The notes: generated from the letters alone by a model not told the origin. Shown: positions 40,218 through 48,340, numbered from the stretch's first letter. The stretch is 64,000 bases of DNA from Pseudomonas solani (GCF_026072635.1 NZ_AP023081.1:3034501-3098500); one strand, 5' to 3'. A program made the numbers and translations.

Positions 40218-41261
40218 ATGCCCTTCGTCAACGACCTGATCGAGCACAACCGCGAGCACCTGGGGCGCGGCGAGGTGCCGGCGGCGCGCGTGCAGTCGCG
40301 CTTTCTCTTCGAGCCCGACACCGTCATGGCCCTGCTGCGCACCCGCATCGTCGGCCAGGACGCCGCGCTGGAGGCGGTGGAGGCCCTGCTCAAGGTGGTC
40401 AAGGCGGACATCGGCGACCGCGAGCGGCCCCTGGCGGTGAACCTGTTCATGGGCCCCACCGGCGTCGGCAAGACCGAGCTGGTGCGCCTGCTGGCGCTGG
40501 CCCTCCATGGCCGCGCCGACGCCTTCTGCCGCATCGACATGCAGACCCTGGCCCAGGAACACTACGTCGCTGCGCTCACCGGTGCGCCGCCGGGCTACGT
40601 GGGCAGCAAGGAGGGCGCCACGCTGTTCGACGCCGAGGCCATCCAGGGCAGCTTCGGCCGCCCCGGCATCGTGCTCTTCGACGAACTGGAGAAAGCCGGC
40701 AAGGAGGTGGTGCGCAGCCTGCTCGGGGTGCTGGAGAACGGCCAGCTGACCTTGAGCGCCGGCAGCCGCCGCATCGACTTCCGCAACAGCCTGATCTTCC
40801 TCACCAGCAATATCGGCGCCCAGGAGGCCTGGCAGTTCCGTGAGCGCTATTCGCGTGGCTGGCGGCGCCTGTTCGGGGTCTCCCCACGCAATGAGGCGCG
40901 GGTGCTGGAGGCGGCCTTGCACCGCCACTTCGACCCGGAGTTCCTCAACCGGCTGGACCGCGTCGTCTGCTTCGAGCGCATCGGCGAGGACCACCTGGAG
41001 GCCTTGCTCGACATCGAACTGGCGCGCCTCAACCAGCGCCTGGCACGCCAGGGGCGCACGCTGGTGCTGCAAGAGGGCGCACGCGAGCTGCTCTGCCTCG
41101 GCCATGACCCGCGCTACGGCGCCCGTGACCTGGGGCGGCGCGTGCGGGTGCTGCTGGAGCCGGCGCTGGCCGAGTGCCTGCTGGCGTCCCCCGGCGCGAC
41201 CCGCCTGGTGGCGGGCTGCTGCGAGGGCGGCCTGCGGGTGAGCGCGGGCGAGGCAACCTGA
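40218..41261 (+). CDS. amiB: AmiB, AAA+ ATPase (ClpA/B C-terminal type) of the amidase operon
   Basis: A 347-residue single-ring AAA+ protein like the second ATPase module of ClpA/ClpB. It has Walker A GPTGVGKT (residues 79-86), pore loop APPGYVGSKEG (~123-133), Walker B IVLFDE (151-156), sensor 1 LTSNIGAQ, and a C-terminal ClpB D2-small region (DPRYGARDLGRRV) with sensor 2 arginine. In P. aeruginosa amiB lies directly after amiE and is considered a chaperone for the amide system; the exact task is not known. Its stop abuts the stop of the convergent receptor gene with no spacer, so there is no room for a terminator between them. Confidence 0.9.
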   Translation: MPFVNDLIEHNREHLGRGEVPAARVQSRFLFEPDTVMALLRTRIVGQDAALEAVEALLKVVKADIGDRERPLAVNLFMGPTGVGKTELVRLLALALHGRADAFCRIDMQTLAQEHYVAALTGAPPGYVGSKEGATLFDAEAIQGSFGRPGIVLFDELEKAGKEVVRSLLGVLENGQLTLSAGSRRIDFRNSLIFLTSNIGAQEAWQFRERYSRGWRRLFGVSPRNEARVLEAALHRHFDPEFLNRLDRVVCFERIGEDHLEALLDIELARLNQRLARQGRTLVLQEGARELLCLGHDPRYGARDLGRRVRVLLEPALAECLLASPGATRLVAGCCEGGLRVSAGEAT

Positions 41262-43229
41262 CTAGAACTGCGGCGACCACTTGAGGGTCATCACCACCTT
41301 GCGGCCCTCTTCCTGGAAGCCGGTGTTCTCCTCGATGGTCGGGTCGGGGATGTCCACGTCGTTGTCGACGTAAGGGACGCCGTCGCCGAAGGGGTTGGAG
41401 GAGAAGCTGGAGCCGCTGCCGTAGTACTTCTGCGAGTACTGCTTGTTGGCGATGTTCTCCACCCGCGTCTCCACCTTCAGGCCCTTGAGGAAGCCCCAGC
41501 CGGCGCGGATGTCGATGCGCCCGTAGCCCGGTGATTTCTGGGTATTGGCGGCGTCCACGTAGCGGCTGGAGACGCCCAGCCAACTGAAGCCGAAGCTGTA
41601 GTCGCCGAACTGCTTGTCCACGTCCAGGGCCAGGTTGCGCCGCGAGCGGCCAGGCAGGGTGTGGCCGGTGTCGCGGTCGCGCGGGTCGACCAGGCCCAGG
41701 TTGAGGCGGGTGGTCCAGCCCATGAAGTCTCGTGAGGCGCTGAGGTCCAGGCCGTTGATGCGGGCCTTGCCGACGTTGCGCATCTCGTGGACGAAGACGG
41801 GGTCGAACTCCATCACGTCGGTGATCAGGTCTTCCACATCGGTGCGGTAGACGCCGAAGCTCCAGTCGGTGTCGTAGTGCGCGCCGCGCAGTTGGGCTTC
41901 CCAGGTCTTCGAGTGCTCGGGTTCGAGCTTGGGGTTGCCGTTGGGGAAGAATATGTCCGGCACATAGAGCTCGGTGAAGGTGGGCACGCGGAAGCCTTCG
42001 GCGTAGCTCAGCACCAGTTGGGTGTTCAGCGGCAGGTCGAAGTCCAGGGCGGCGTTGAGGCTGTCTTCGCTGCCGTACTGCTCGTTCTTGTCGTGGCGCC
42101 AGCCCAGCTCGGTGCCGAAGGGCGCGGCGCGGAAGCGATGCTGGGCGAACCAGGCCTGGTTGCGGCGTTCGGTTTCCTCGAAGGGCACGTTGGCGCGCAG
42201 GCGTTCCTCGTACCATTCGGCGCCCAGCAGCACCTGCTGGTGCTCGTCCAGGCGCAGGGTGTTCTGCCACTCCAGCGAGTCGCGGTAGGTGGCGTATTCC
42301 TCCAGTGACGTGATGAAGTTGTAGACGGTGTCGAGGTGGCTCTTTTCCTCGGCGTGGCCGGCCTGCAGGCGGCTGGTCCAGCGCGGGTCGAACTCCGCTT
42401 CGAGGTAGGCGGAGGTGCTGCTCAGGGTGAACTCGTCTGTGGGCTGGCCGGGGAACCAGACGGAGTCGCCGTCCATGTCGCTCTTGCCGCGCTGGTCGAG
42501 CAGGTTGAGGCCGGTGCGCCACTGCTCGGTGAGGCGGTGCTCCAGGCTGATGCTCAGGCCGCGGTTGCGGTAGGTGTCGTCGTCGGTGTTGGCGCCGTCG
42601 ATGTCGTCGCTGCGATCCATGCGCAGTTCTTCCAGGCTGGCGTTGAGGTCGAAGCGGGTGCGTTCGTCACCGCCGGAAAGCCCCACGCTGTTATCGTTGG
42701 TGTCGCTGTCGCCGAGGCTGAAGTCGAAGCGCGGCTCCAGGCCAGCGCCCTCTCCACGGCGGGTGAAGATCTGGATGACCCCGCCCATGGCGCCCGAGCC
42801 GTAGAGGCTGGAGCGCCCGCCCCGGGTGACTTCGACCCGCTCGATCTGCTCCATGCCCAGGTATTGCAGGCGTGGCAGGCCGTCCACCAGCGAGCCGATG
42901 CGCACGCCGTCGATCAGCACCAGCGTCTGGTTGGCGTTGCTGCCGCGCAGGTAGAGGTTGGCCGAGCTGCCGCGCCCGCCGCTCTGCTCGACCGACATGC
43001 CCGGCACGCGGGCGAGCAGGTCCGGCACGCTCTTGGCCTTGAGCCGGGCGATGTCCTTGCGGGTGAAGATGCTGGTGGCGGCGGTGGCCTGGGAACGGGG
43101 CTCCAGCGCGTTGCCCGAAGTGGCCACCACATAGGGGCTCTTCAGCGCGTCGAGGCTGTCCAGGGGGATTTCTTCGGCTGCTGCGAGGCAGGGGGCCATG
43201 GCGATGGCCAGGGCCAGACGGGAACGCAT
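41262..43229 (-). CDS. TonB-dependent receptor, BtuB-like
   Basis: A 655-residue outer membrane receptor. It has a signal peptide (residues ~1-18), plug domain (~40-150) with VPDLLARVPGMSVEQSGGRG, LRGSNANQTLVLIDGVRIGS and SSLYGSGAMGGVIQIFT, then a 22-strand barrel ending in a terminal Phe (LKWSPQF). The plug resembles BtuB (vitamin B12) more than siderophore receptors, and a BtuF-like gene lies 14 kb away. No B12 riboswitch was found upstream, which weakens the assignment. The start CAT 43227-43229 follows GAGGAG. It is convergent with amiB with no gap. Confidence 0.75.
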   Translation of the reverse strand: MRSRLALAIAMAPCLAAAEEIPLDSLDALKSPYVVATSGNALEPRSQATAATSIFTRKDIARLKAKSVPDLLARVPGMSVEQSGGRGSSANLYLRGSNANQTLVLIDGVRIGSLVDGLPRLQYLGMEQIERVEVTRGGRSSLYGSGAMGGVIQIFTRRGEGAGLEPRFDFSLGDSDTNDNSVGLSGGDERTRFDLNASLEELRMDRSDDIDGANTDDDTYRNRGLSISLEHRLTEQWRTGLNLLDQRGKSDMDGDSVWFPGQPTDEFTLSSTSAYLEAEFDPRWTSRLQAGHAEEKSHLDTVYNFITSLEEYATYRDSLEWQNTLRLDEHQQVLLGAEWYEERLRANVPFEETERRNQAWFAQHRFRAAPFGTELGWRHDKNEQYGSEDSLNAALDFDLPLNTQLVLSYAEGFRVPTFTELYVPDIFFPNGNPKLEPEHSKTWEAQLRGAHYDTDWSFGVYRTDVEDLITDVMEFDPVFVHEMRNVGKARINGLDLSASRDFMGWTTRLNLGLVDPRDRDTGHTLPGRSRRNLALDVDKQFGDYSFGFSWLGVSSRYVDAANTQKSPGYGRIDIRAGWGFLKGLKVETRVENIANKQYSQKYYGSGSSFSSNPFGDGVPYVDNDVDIPDPTIEENTGFQEEGRKVVMTLKWSPQF

Positions 43230-43559
43230 AATCGATGACTCCTCAAAAGATCCATGACTTTCGAGAAGGGCGGGACAAGAACGACTGCGCGACCGGTGAT
43301 CGCCTGTGCTTGACGGTGCAGCCCCTCCGCAACACACGTCGTACGACGAGAACCGTTTCCACGTGCCGCCCCGCACCGCGCCGACGACTCTCTGGTCGTT
43401 CGACGACATCCTGCACGTGAGGCCGGGAGCCGGAACCGCCTGTTGCGGGCTCCCCGTGGCGGGCTGGGCTGGTCGCTCTGCGGCGGCCTGGCTCCGGGCC
43501 CGGGTGTCTCGGGTGAACAAGCGCCGCGCCCGCTGGCACGGCGATCAGTAAAGGGCAGT
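43230..43559. other. intergenic region upstream of the TonB receptor; one palindrome only
   Basis: Inspected for a riboswitch or terminator. A perfect 12-bp palindrome CGTCGTACGACG lies at 43337-43348, about 110 bp upstream of the receptor start, and could be an operator. No B12 box, ferric-uptake-type box or T-tailed hairpin for dxs was recognised. Confidence 0.4.
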
Positions 43560-45464
43560 CTAGCCGGCGCTGCGCTCCAGCAAGGCCAGGCGTTCGCGGA
43601 TCGAGGCTTCGATGCCGCTGGCGTCCAGGCCGCACTCGGCGAGCATCTGTGCCGGTTTGGCATGCTCTACGTAGTAGTCCGGCAGCCCCAGGTGCAGCAC
43701 GGGCAGCAGGATGTTTTCACGGGCGAGGAACTCGCTCACCGCCGAGCCGGCACCCCCCATGATGCTGTTTTCCTCGACCGTCACCAGCAGTTGGTGGCTG
43801 CCGGCCAGTTCACGCACCAGGGCCTCGTCCAGCGGCTTGACGAAGCGCATGTCGACCACGGTGGCGCCCAGCGTTTCGCCCACCTGCAGGGCTTCGGCCA
43901 GTTGCACGCCAAAGGCGAGGATGGCGACGCGGGCACCCTGGCGGCGAACCACGGCCTTGCCGATCTCCACTGGCACCAGCTCCTTGTCGATGCTGGCGTT
44001 GGGGCCGCTGCCGCGCGGGTAGCGCACCGCTGCCGGGCCGGGGAACAGGTGGCCGGTGGTCAGCAGCAGGCGCAGTTCGTTCTCGTCGCTTGGGGTCATC
44101 ACCAGCATGCCGGGGATGCAGCGCAGGTAGGAGAGGTCGAAGCTGCCCGCATGGGTGGGGCCGTCTTCGCCCACCAGGCCGGCGCGGTCGATGGCGAACA
44201 GCACGTCGAGGTTCTGCACCGCGACGTCGTGGATCAGCTGGTCGTAGCCGCGCTGGAGGAAGGTCGAGTAGATCGCCACCACCGGCTTGGCGCCGTCGCA
44301 GGCCATGCCGGCCGCCAGGGTCACGGCGTGCTGTTCGGCGATGGCGACATCGAAGTAGCGATCGGGGAAGCGCTCGCTGAAGGCCACCAGGTCGGAACCT
44401 TCCTTCATCGCGGGGGTGATGCCCACCAGGCGCGGGTCCTGCGACGCCATGTCGCAAAGCCACTGGCCGAAGACGCTGGAGTACTTGGGCCCGGACGCCT
44501 TCTTCGGCGCTGCCGGGGCGTTGATCGGCTCCAGCTTGGTGATGGCGTGGTAGCCGATGGGGTCGACTTCCGCCGGGGCGAAACCCTTGCCCTTCTTGGT
44601 CACCACGTGGAGGAACTGCGGGCCCTTGAGGTCACGCATATTGCGCAGGGTGGCGACCAGGGTGGGCAGGTCGTGGCCGTCGATGGGGCCGATGTAGTTC
44701 CAGCCGAGTTCTTCGAACAGGGTGCCGGGGACCAGCATGCCCTTGGCGTATTCCTCGGTGCGACGGGCGATCTCCCAGGCGCCGGGCAGGCGCGAGAGCA
44801 CCTTCTTGCTGCCTTCGCGCATGCTTGCGTAGGTGCGGCTGGAGAGGATCTTGGCCAGGTAGTTGGACAGGCCACCGACGTTGCGCGAGATCGACATGTC
44901 GTTGTCGTTGAGGATCACCAGCATGTCGGCCTGCACGTCGGAGGCGTGGTTCAGTGCCTCGAAGGCCATGCCGGCGGTCAGCGCGCCGTCGCCGATCACC
45001 GCGATGGACTTGCGCTCCGAGCCCTGCATGCGGGCGGCGATGGCCATGCCCAGTGCAGCGCTTATGGAGGTGCTGGAGTGGCCGACGCCAAAGGTGTCGT
45101 ACTCGCTCTCGGCGCGGCGGGGGAAGGCGGCGACGCCGTCCTTCTGGCGCAGGCTGCCCATCTGCTCGCGGCGTCCGGTGAGGATCTTGTGCGGGTAGGC
45201 CTGGTGGCCCACGTCCCACACCAGTCGGTCGTCGGGCGTATCGAAGACGTAGTGCAGGGCGATGGTCAGTTCGACCACGCCGAGCCCGGCGCCGAAGTGC
45301 CCGCCGGTCTGGCCAACGGTATAGAGCAGGTACTGGCGCAGTTCGTCGGCCAGGGTTTCCAGCTCCGCTTCACCCAGCCGGCGCAGCTCGTCCGGCGTCG
45401 CCGCGCGGTCGAGCAGGGGCGTGAGCGGGCGCTCGCGGGGGATCTCATGGAACGTCGTGGGCAT
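43560..45464 (-). CDS. dxs: 1-deoxy-D-xylulose-5-phosphate synthase
   Basis: A 634-residue thiamine-diphosphate enzyme joining pyruvate and glyceraldehyde 3-phosphate in the first step of the MEP isoprenoid pathway. The ThDP/Mg motif GDGALTAGMAFEALN...NDN lies near residues 150-182. The N-terminal QTGGHFGAGLGVVELTIALHYV and C-terminal FDVAIAEQHAVTLAAGMA are diagnostic. The ATG at 45462-45464 gives the normal length; the in-frame extension is not conserved. In P. aeruginosa dxs sits between ispA and the BtuF-like gene; here neither ispA nor xseB is adjacent. Confidence 0.96.
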   Translation of the reverse strand: MPTTFHEIPRERPLTPLLDRAATPDELRRLGEAELETLADELRQYLLYTVGQTGGHFGAGLGVVELTIALHYVFDTPDDRLVWDVGHQAYPHKILTGRREQMGSLRQKDGVAAFPRRAESEYDTFGVGHSSTSISAALGMAIAARMQGSERKSIAVIGDGALTAGMAFEALNHASDVQADMLVILNDNDMSISRNVGGLSNYLAKILSSRTYASMREGSKKVLSRLPGAWEIARRTEEYAKGMLVPGTLFEELGWNYIGPIDGHDLPTLVATLRNMRDLKGPQFLHVVTKKGKGFAPAEVDPIGYHAITKLEPINAPAAPKKASGPKYSSVFGQWLCDMASQDPRLVGITPAMKEGSDLVAFSERFPDRYFDVAIAEQHAVTLAAGMACDGAKPVVAIYSTFLQRGYDQLIHDVAVQNLDVLFAIDRAGLVGEDGPTHAGSFDLSYLRCIPGMLVMTPSDENELRLLLTTGHLFPGPAAVRYPRGSGPNASIDKELVPVEIGKAVVRRQGARVAILAFGVQLAEALQVGETLGATVVDMRFVKPLDEALVRELAGSHQLLVTVEENSIMGGAGSAVSEFLARENILLPVLHLGLPDYYVEHAKPAQMLAECGLDASGIEASIRERLALLERSAG

Positions 45465-45501
45465 CAGGCTAGTCGTTATGGGTGCAAAAAGATGCGGCAG
45501 T

Positions 45502-46719
45502 TTACCTGATGCCGCTTTGCCTGCCCAAGACATGGTGTCGGATGCCGTCGCGGCCCGGCAGGGTCACCCACCAGAAGGCCAGCGCCAGCAGGCTGAGAGC
45601 CGCGCCGAGCAGGCACACGGCGGCCCAGCCGGCCCAGGCATAGAGCTGCGTGGCGGCGAAAGCGCCCAGGGCACTGCCGGCGGCATAGAACAGCATGTAG
45701 AGGCTGATCAGCCGGCTGTGGGCGGGGTTGCCGCTGCTCAGTACCAGGCTCTGGTTGAGCACGTGCAGGGCCTGGCCGGCGGCGTCCAGCAGGAGGATGC
45801 CCAGCAGCAGCGCCCACAGCGATTGCCCGGTGAAGGCCAGCGGCAGCCAGGCCAGGGTCATCACCAGCAGCGCCAGGCCACTGGCCTTCTGCGCCTGGCC
45901 CCGGTCGGCCCAGGTGCCGGCTCGCGTCGCTGCCAGCGCTCCGGCTGCGCCGACCAGGCCGAAGGCACCGATGGCGCTGTGGCTCAGCGCCAGGGGCGGT
46001 TCGCTGAGGGGCATCACCAGCGCCGCCCAGAACAGGTTGAACACGCAGAACAGCAGCAGCGCGAGCACGCCGCGCACCTGCAGCACGCGGTCCTCGCGCA
46101 GCAGGCTGAACATCGACCCGAGCAACGCCGGGTAGCGCATCCGCGAGTGGGGCCGGGTCTCCGGCAGGCGCCACCAGAGCAGGGGCAGCAGCACCGTCAT
46201 CAACCCGGCCGAGAGCAGGTAGACCGCGCGCCAGCCGCCCAGGTCGGCCATCAGCCCCGCCAGGCTGCGGGCCAGCAACAGGCCCACCACCACGCCGCCC
46301 TGGGCGGCCCCCACCACCCGGCCGCGCTCCCCGTCACTGGCCAGGCTGGCGGCGAAGGCCAGCAGGCCCTGGGTCATCGCGGTGCCCAGCAGGCCCAGGC
46401 CGAGCATGCCCAGCAGCACCAGGGCCGGCTGGCGGGCGAGGGCGACCAGCAGCAGCGAGCCCACCAGCAGGAGTAGTTGCCCAGCCATCAGCCGGCGCCG
46501 TTCCAGCAGGTCCCCCAGGGGCACCAGCACCAGCAGGGCCAGGGCGCTGCCCGCCTGGGTGAGGGTGATCACCCCGCCGACAGCGGCACGGCCGATGCCC
46601 AGGTCAGCGGCGATCGCATCCAGCAGCGGGTGGGCGTAATAGACGTTGGCGACGCTCAGGCCGCAGGCCACGGCCAGCAGCCAGACCAGTGCCGGCGACA
46701 TCGGGGAAAGAGTGGGCAT
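45502..46719 (-). CDS. MFS transporter (sugar efflux/multidrug type)
   Basis: A 405-residue major facilitator protein with about 12 hydrophobic segments. The signature GDLLERRRL lies between helices 2 and 3 (~residues 62-70). The initial ATG is at 46717-46719, preceded in that orientation by the palindrome shared with the divergent hxlR-type gene. The 270-bp in-frame extension upstream crosses the regulator and is not credible. Divergent pairing with an HxlR repressor is typical of drug or electrophile exporters controlled by their own regulator. The substrate is unknown. Confidence 0.85.
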   Translation of the reverse strand: MPTLSPMSPALVWLLAVACGLSVANVYYAHPLLDAIAADLGIGRAAVGGVITLTQAGSALALLVLVPLGDLLERRRLMAGQLLLLVGSLLLVALARQPALVLLGMLGLGLLGTAMTQGLLAFAASLASDGERGRVVGAAQGGVVVGLLLARSLAGLMADLGGWRAVYLLSAGLMTVLLPLLWWRLPETRPHSRMRYPALLGSMFSLLREDRVLQVRGVLALLLFCVFNLFWAALVMPLSEPPLALSHSAIGAFGLVGAAGALAATRAGTWADRGQAQKASGLALLVMTLAWLPLAFTGQSLWALLLGILLLDAAGQALHVLNQSLVLSSGNPAHSRLISLYMLFYAAGSALGAFAATQLYAWAGWAAVCLLGAALSLLALAFWWVTLPGRDGIRHHVLGRQSGIR

Positions 46720-46736
46720 GCCGAAAGTCCTTGTTG

Positions 46737-46755
46737 TGGTTTCAAAATGAAACCA
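46737..46755. promoter_or_regulatory. 19-bp palindromic operator between MFS and HxlR genes
   Basis: TGGTTTCAAAATGAAACCA is a perfect inverted repeat with eight-base arms and a three-base centre. A related GGTT-N9-AACC element is at 46775-46791. It lies 18 bp upstream of the MFS start codon and about 62 bp upstream of the regulator start, as expected for an operator of both. Confidence 0.75.
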
Positions 46756-46816
46756 TTTGAAGGCTATCGATACAGGTTTTAAACTGCAACCACTTTTCGC
46801 GAGCTGGAGGTGGTGC

Positions 46817-47266
46817 ATGAAAGACCCGCAAGCCGAGGAGCACTGCCCGGTGGCCCGGGCGCTGGACGTGATCGGGGACCGCTGGTCGCTGATGATCGTG
46901 CGCGACCTGTTCGACGGCCTGCAGCGCTTCGGCGAACTGCAGAAAAGCCTCGGCGTGGCCAAGAACATCCTCAGCGACCGCCTGCGCAAGCTGGTGGTCG
47001 AAGGTGTCCTTCGTGTGGAGCCGGCCGCCGACGGCAGCGCCTACCAGGCCTATGCGCTCACGCCCCGGGGCCATGACCTGTTCACCCTGGTCGTCAGCCT
47101 GCGCCAGTGGGGCGAAGCCCACTGCTTCGCCCCTGGCGAGGTGCATTCCGAACTGCTCGACACCGCCGACCAGCCCCTGGCGCGGCTGGAAGTCCGCGAC
47201 GCCAATGGCCGCCCCATCAGCGCCGCCGACACCCGCGTGCGCAAGGTCGACGTCGCGGCGGGTTGA
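46817..47266 (+). CDS. HxlR-family winged-helix transcriptional regulator
   Basis: A 149-residue regulator with the HxlR signature EEHCPVARALDVIGDRWSLMIVRDL (conserved Cys10) at residues ~7-31, and a winged helix-turn-helix (FGELQKSLGVAKNILSDRLRKL). HxlR proteins are dimeric and often sense electrophiles or redox through the N-terminal cysteine. The C-terminal ~40 residues extend past the usual ~110 and have no identified function. ATG 46817 follows GGAGG. It is divergent from the MFS exporter across a perfect palindrome. Confidence 0.88.
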   Translation: MKDPQAEEHCPVARALDVIGDRWSLMIVRDLFDGLQRFGELQKSLGVAKNILSDRLRKLVVEGVLRVEPAADGSAYQAYALTPRGHDLFTLVVSLRQWGEAHCFAPGEVHSELLDTADQPLARLEVRDANGRPISAADTRVRKVDVAAG

Positions 47267-47337
47267 CCGAGCAGCAGGACGTGGGAATTCATTCGCGATC
47301 GGGGGCAGCACCGGCGCCACGTCTGTGCATTGCAACG

Positions 47338-47476
47338 ATAGGTTTCGCTTCGCTCTACACCATCCTACGGGGTCGGTTCACGGGCTTGGCATCGGAGCCG
47401 ATCCATACCCCTCGTAGAAGGGGGCGGGCGGCGCTCCGCGAGATTCGTAGGATGGGTAGAGCCGTGCGAAACCCAT
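47338..47476. repeat. inverted pair of the GTAGGATGG-type dispersed repeat
   Basis: A plus-strand copy (GGTTTCGCTTCGCTCTACACC..ATCCTACG, 47338-47369) faces an inverted copy (CGTAGGATGGGTAGAGCC..GAAACCCAT, 47446-47476) 76 bp away. The two could form a long stem-loop between the HxlR gene and the BRO-N gene. No gene is supported between 47267 and 47505. Confidence 0.65.
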
Positions 47477-47505
47477 GCTGGGGGGCGGCACCCTGCCCGG
47501 GTGTT

Positions 47506-47955
47506 TCAGAGCCCTCGGTAACGCGGCACCTTGTCCCACTGCATCCACAGCTCACCTTGCCAATCCAGCAGCACCAGCCGGCGGGATTGCCAGTCCAGCA
47601 TCACGCGCCGTGGCTGGTGACGGCAGCCCGTGTACTGGTCGCGCAGGGTGGGGACCACGTCGCGGGCGAGCCACTCTTCCAGGTGCTGCAACTCGGGGTG
47701 GCCGAAGCGGATCATGGCCTGGTAGAGGCCGCCTTCACTGACGAGATGGACCTCTTCCTCGCTGCCGGTGGCATAGGTGAAACGGGCGCTGCGGATCTGG
47801 TAGGGGCGCAGGCGGCGGTGCAGCGCCTGGGGGTGGTGCAGTCCCAGCAGGCGGGCGAAATCGTAGGCGCAGAACCAGGGCTGGTCGTCGATCATCACAC
47901 CGCGCAACGGGCGGTTGTGGCGGTAGAAAAAGATCGGGGTGTAAGCGTCGTGCAT
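47506..47955 (-). CDS. BRO-N domain protein
   Basis: A 149-residue protein with the BRO family N-terminal (Bro-N) fold. Key signs are FFYRHNRPLRGVMIDDQPWFCAYDFARLLG (residues ~9-38), LHRRLRPYQ and LVSEGGLYQAMIRFGHPE...LEEWLARDVVP. Bro-N domains are DNA-binding modules common in phage antirepressors and also found in short chromosomal proteins of pseudomonads. ATG 47953-47955 is chosen because GGAG lies eight bases upstream and conservation begins there; an in-frame start at 48000 exists. The ribosome-binding site is part of an interleaved inverted-repeat structure in the leader. Confidence 0.75.
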   Translation of the reverse strand: MHDAYTPIFFYRHNRPLRGVMIDDQPWFCAYDFARLLGLHHPQALHRRLRPYQIRSARFTYATGSEEEVHLVSEGGLYQAMIRFGHPELQHLEEWLARDVVPTLRDQYTGCRHQPRRVMLDWQSRRLVLLDWQGELWMQWDKVPRYRGL

Positions 47956-47959
47956 GGCG

Positions 47960-48222
47960 TTACTCCGTTTGCCTGTCCATGCCTCCGTCATCGTCGTCAT
48001 TCGATGGGTGGAGGATCGCGTGGGGTTGACGAACCGGGCAAACGGAGCCGGCAGACCGCAAGGGTCTCCCCACGCGATCCGCCATTAGATGATGCAGTCC
48101 TGAAAACTGCATGCGAGCCGGTTCCCGCTGGAAACGTACGCCGTTTCCCGCAAGCCCCGTAGGCGGCATCGCGCCGTTAGCTTCAGGTCGTCAAACCCGG
48201 CCGCGGATTGACCGCGACCGGG
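47960..48222 (-). promoter_or_regulatory. structured leader of the BRO-N gene, possible pseudoknot covering the ribosome-binding site
   Basis: Read 5' to 3' on the minus strand: CCCGGTCGCGG/CCGCGGCCGGG (48222-48212 with 48206-48196); GGAAACG/CGTTTCC (48148-48142 with 48136-48130); ATGCAGT/ACTGCAT (48112-48106 with 48098-48092). Then come arm A GGATCGCGTGGGG (48080-48068), inner hairpin AGACC/GGTCT, arm B CTCCGTTTGCC (48047-48037), arm A' CCCCACGCGATCC (48025-48013) and arm B' GGCAAACGGAG (47973-47963), which contains the ribosome-binding site. A-A' is a perfect 13-bp stem and B-B' a perfect 11-bp stem. They interleave. Confidence 0.55.
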
Positions 48223-48301
48223 CGAACTTAGGGAGTGGGCTGGAGGCGAACAAGGGGTTGCGGCGGGTTTGGGAAATTTCCCTGCGATGAGCGGGCATTT
48301 G

Positions 48302-48333
48302 ATGGGTTTCGCTGCGCTCTACGCCATCCTACG
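48302..48333. repeat. GTAGGATGG-type dispersed repeat
   Basis: ATGGGTTTCGCTGCGCTCTACGCCATCCTACG type, one of five copies in the window (also at 10892, 27776, 47338 and inverted at 47446). It lies upstream of the 61-bp element at 48341. Confidence 0.7.
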
Positions 48334-48340
48334 ACCCCGC

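Noticed and set aside
43230..43559. B12 riboswitch upstream of the BtuB-like receptor
   Set aside because: No GCCACTG/CCCCCGCAAC core and no B12 box on either strand.
47960..48169. 69-codon minus-strand frame covering the BRO-N leader
   Set aside because: It has no recognisable protein features and coincides with the stem-loop region; a leader-peptide role cannot be excluded but is unsupported.
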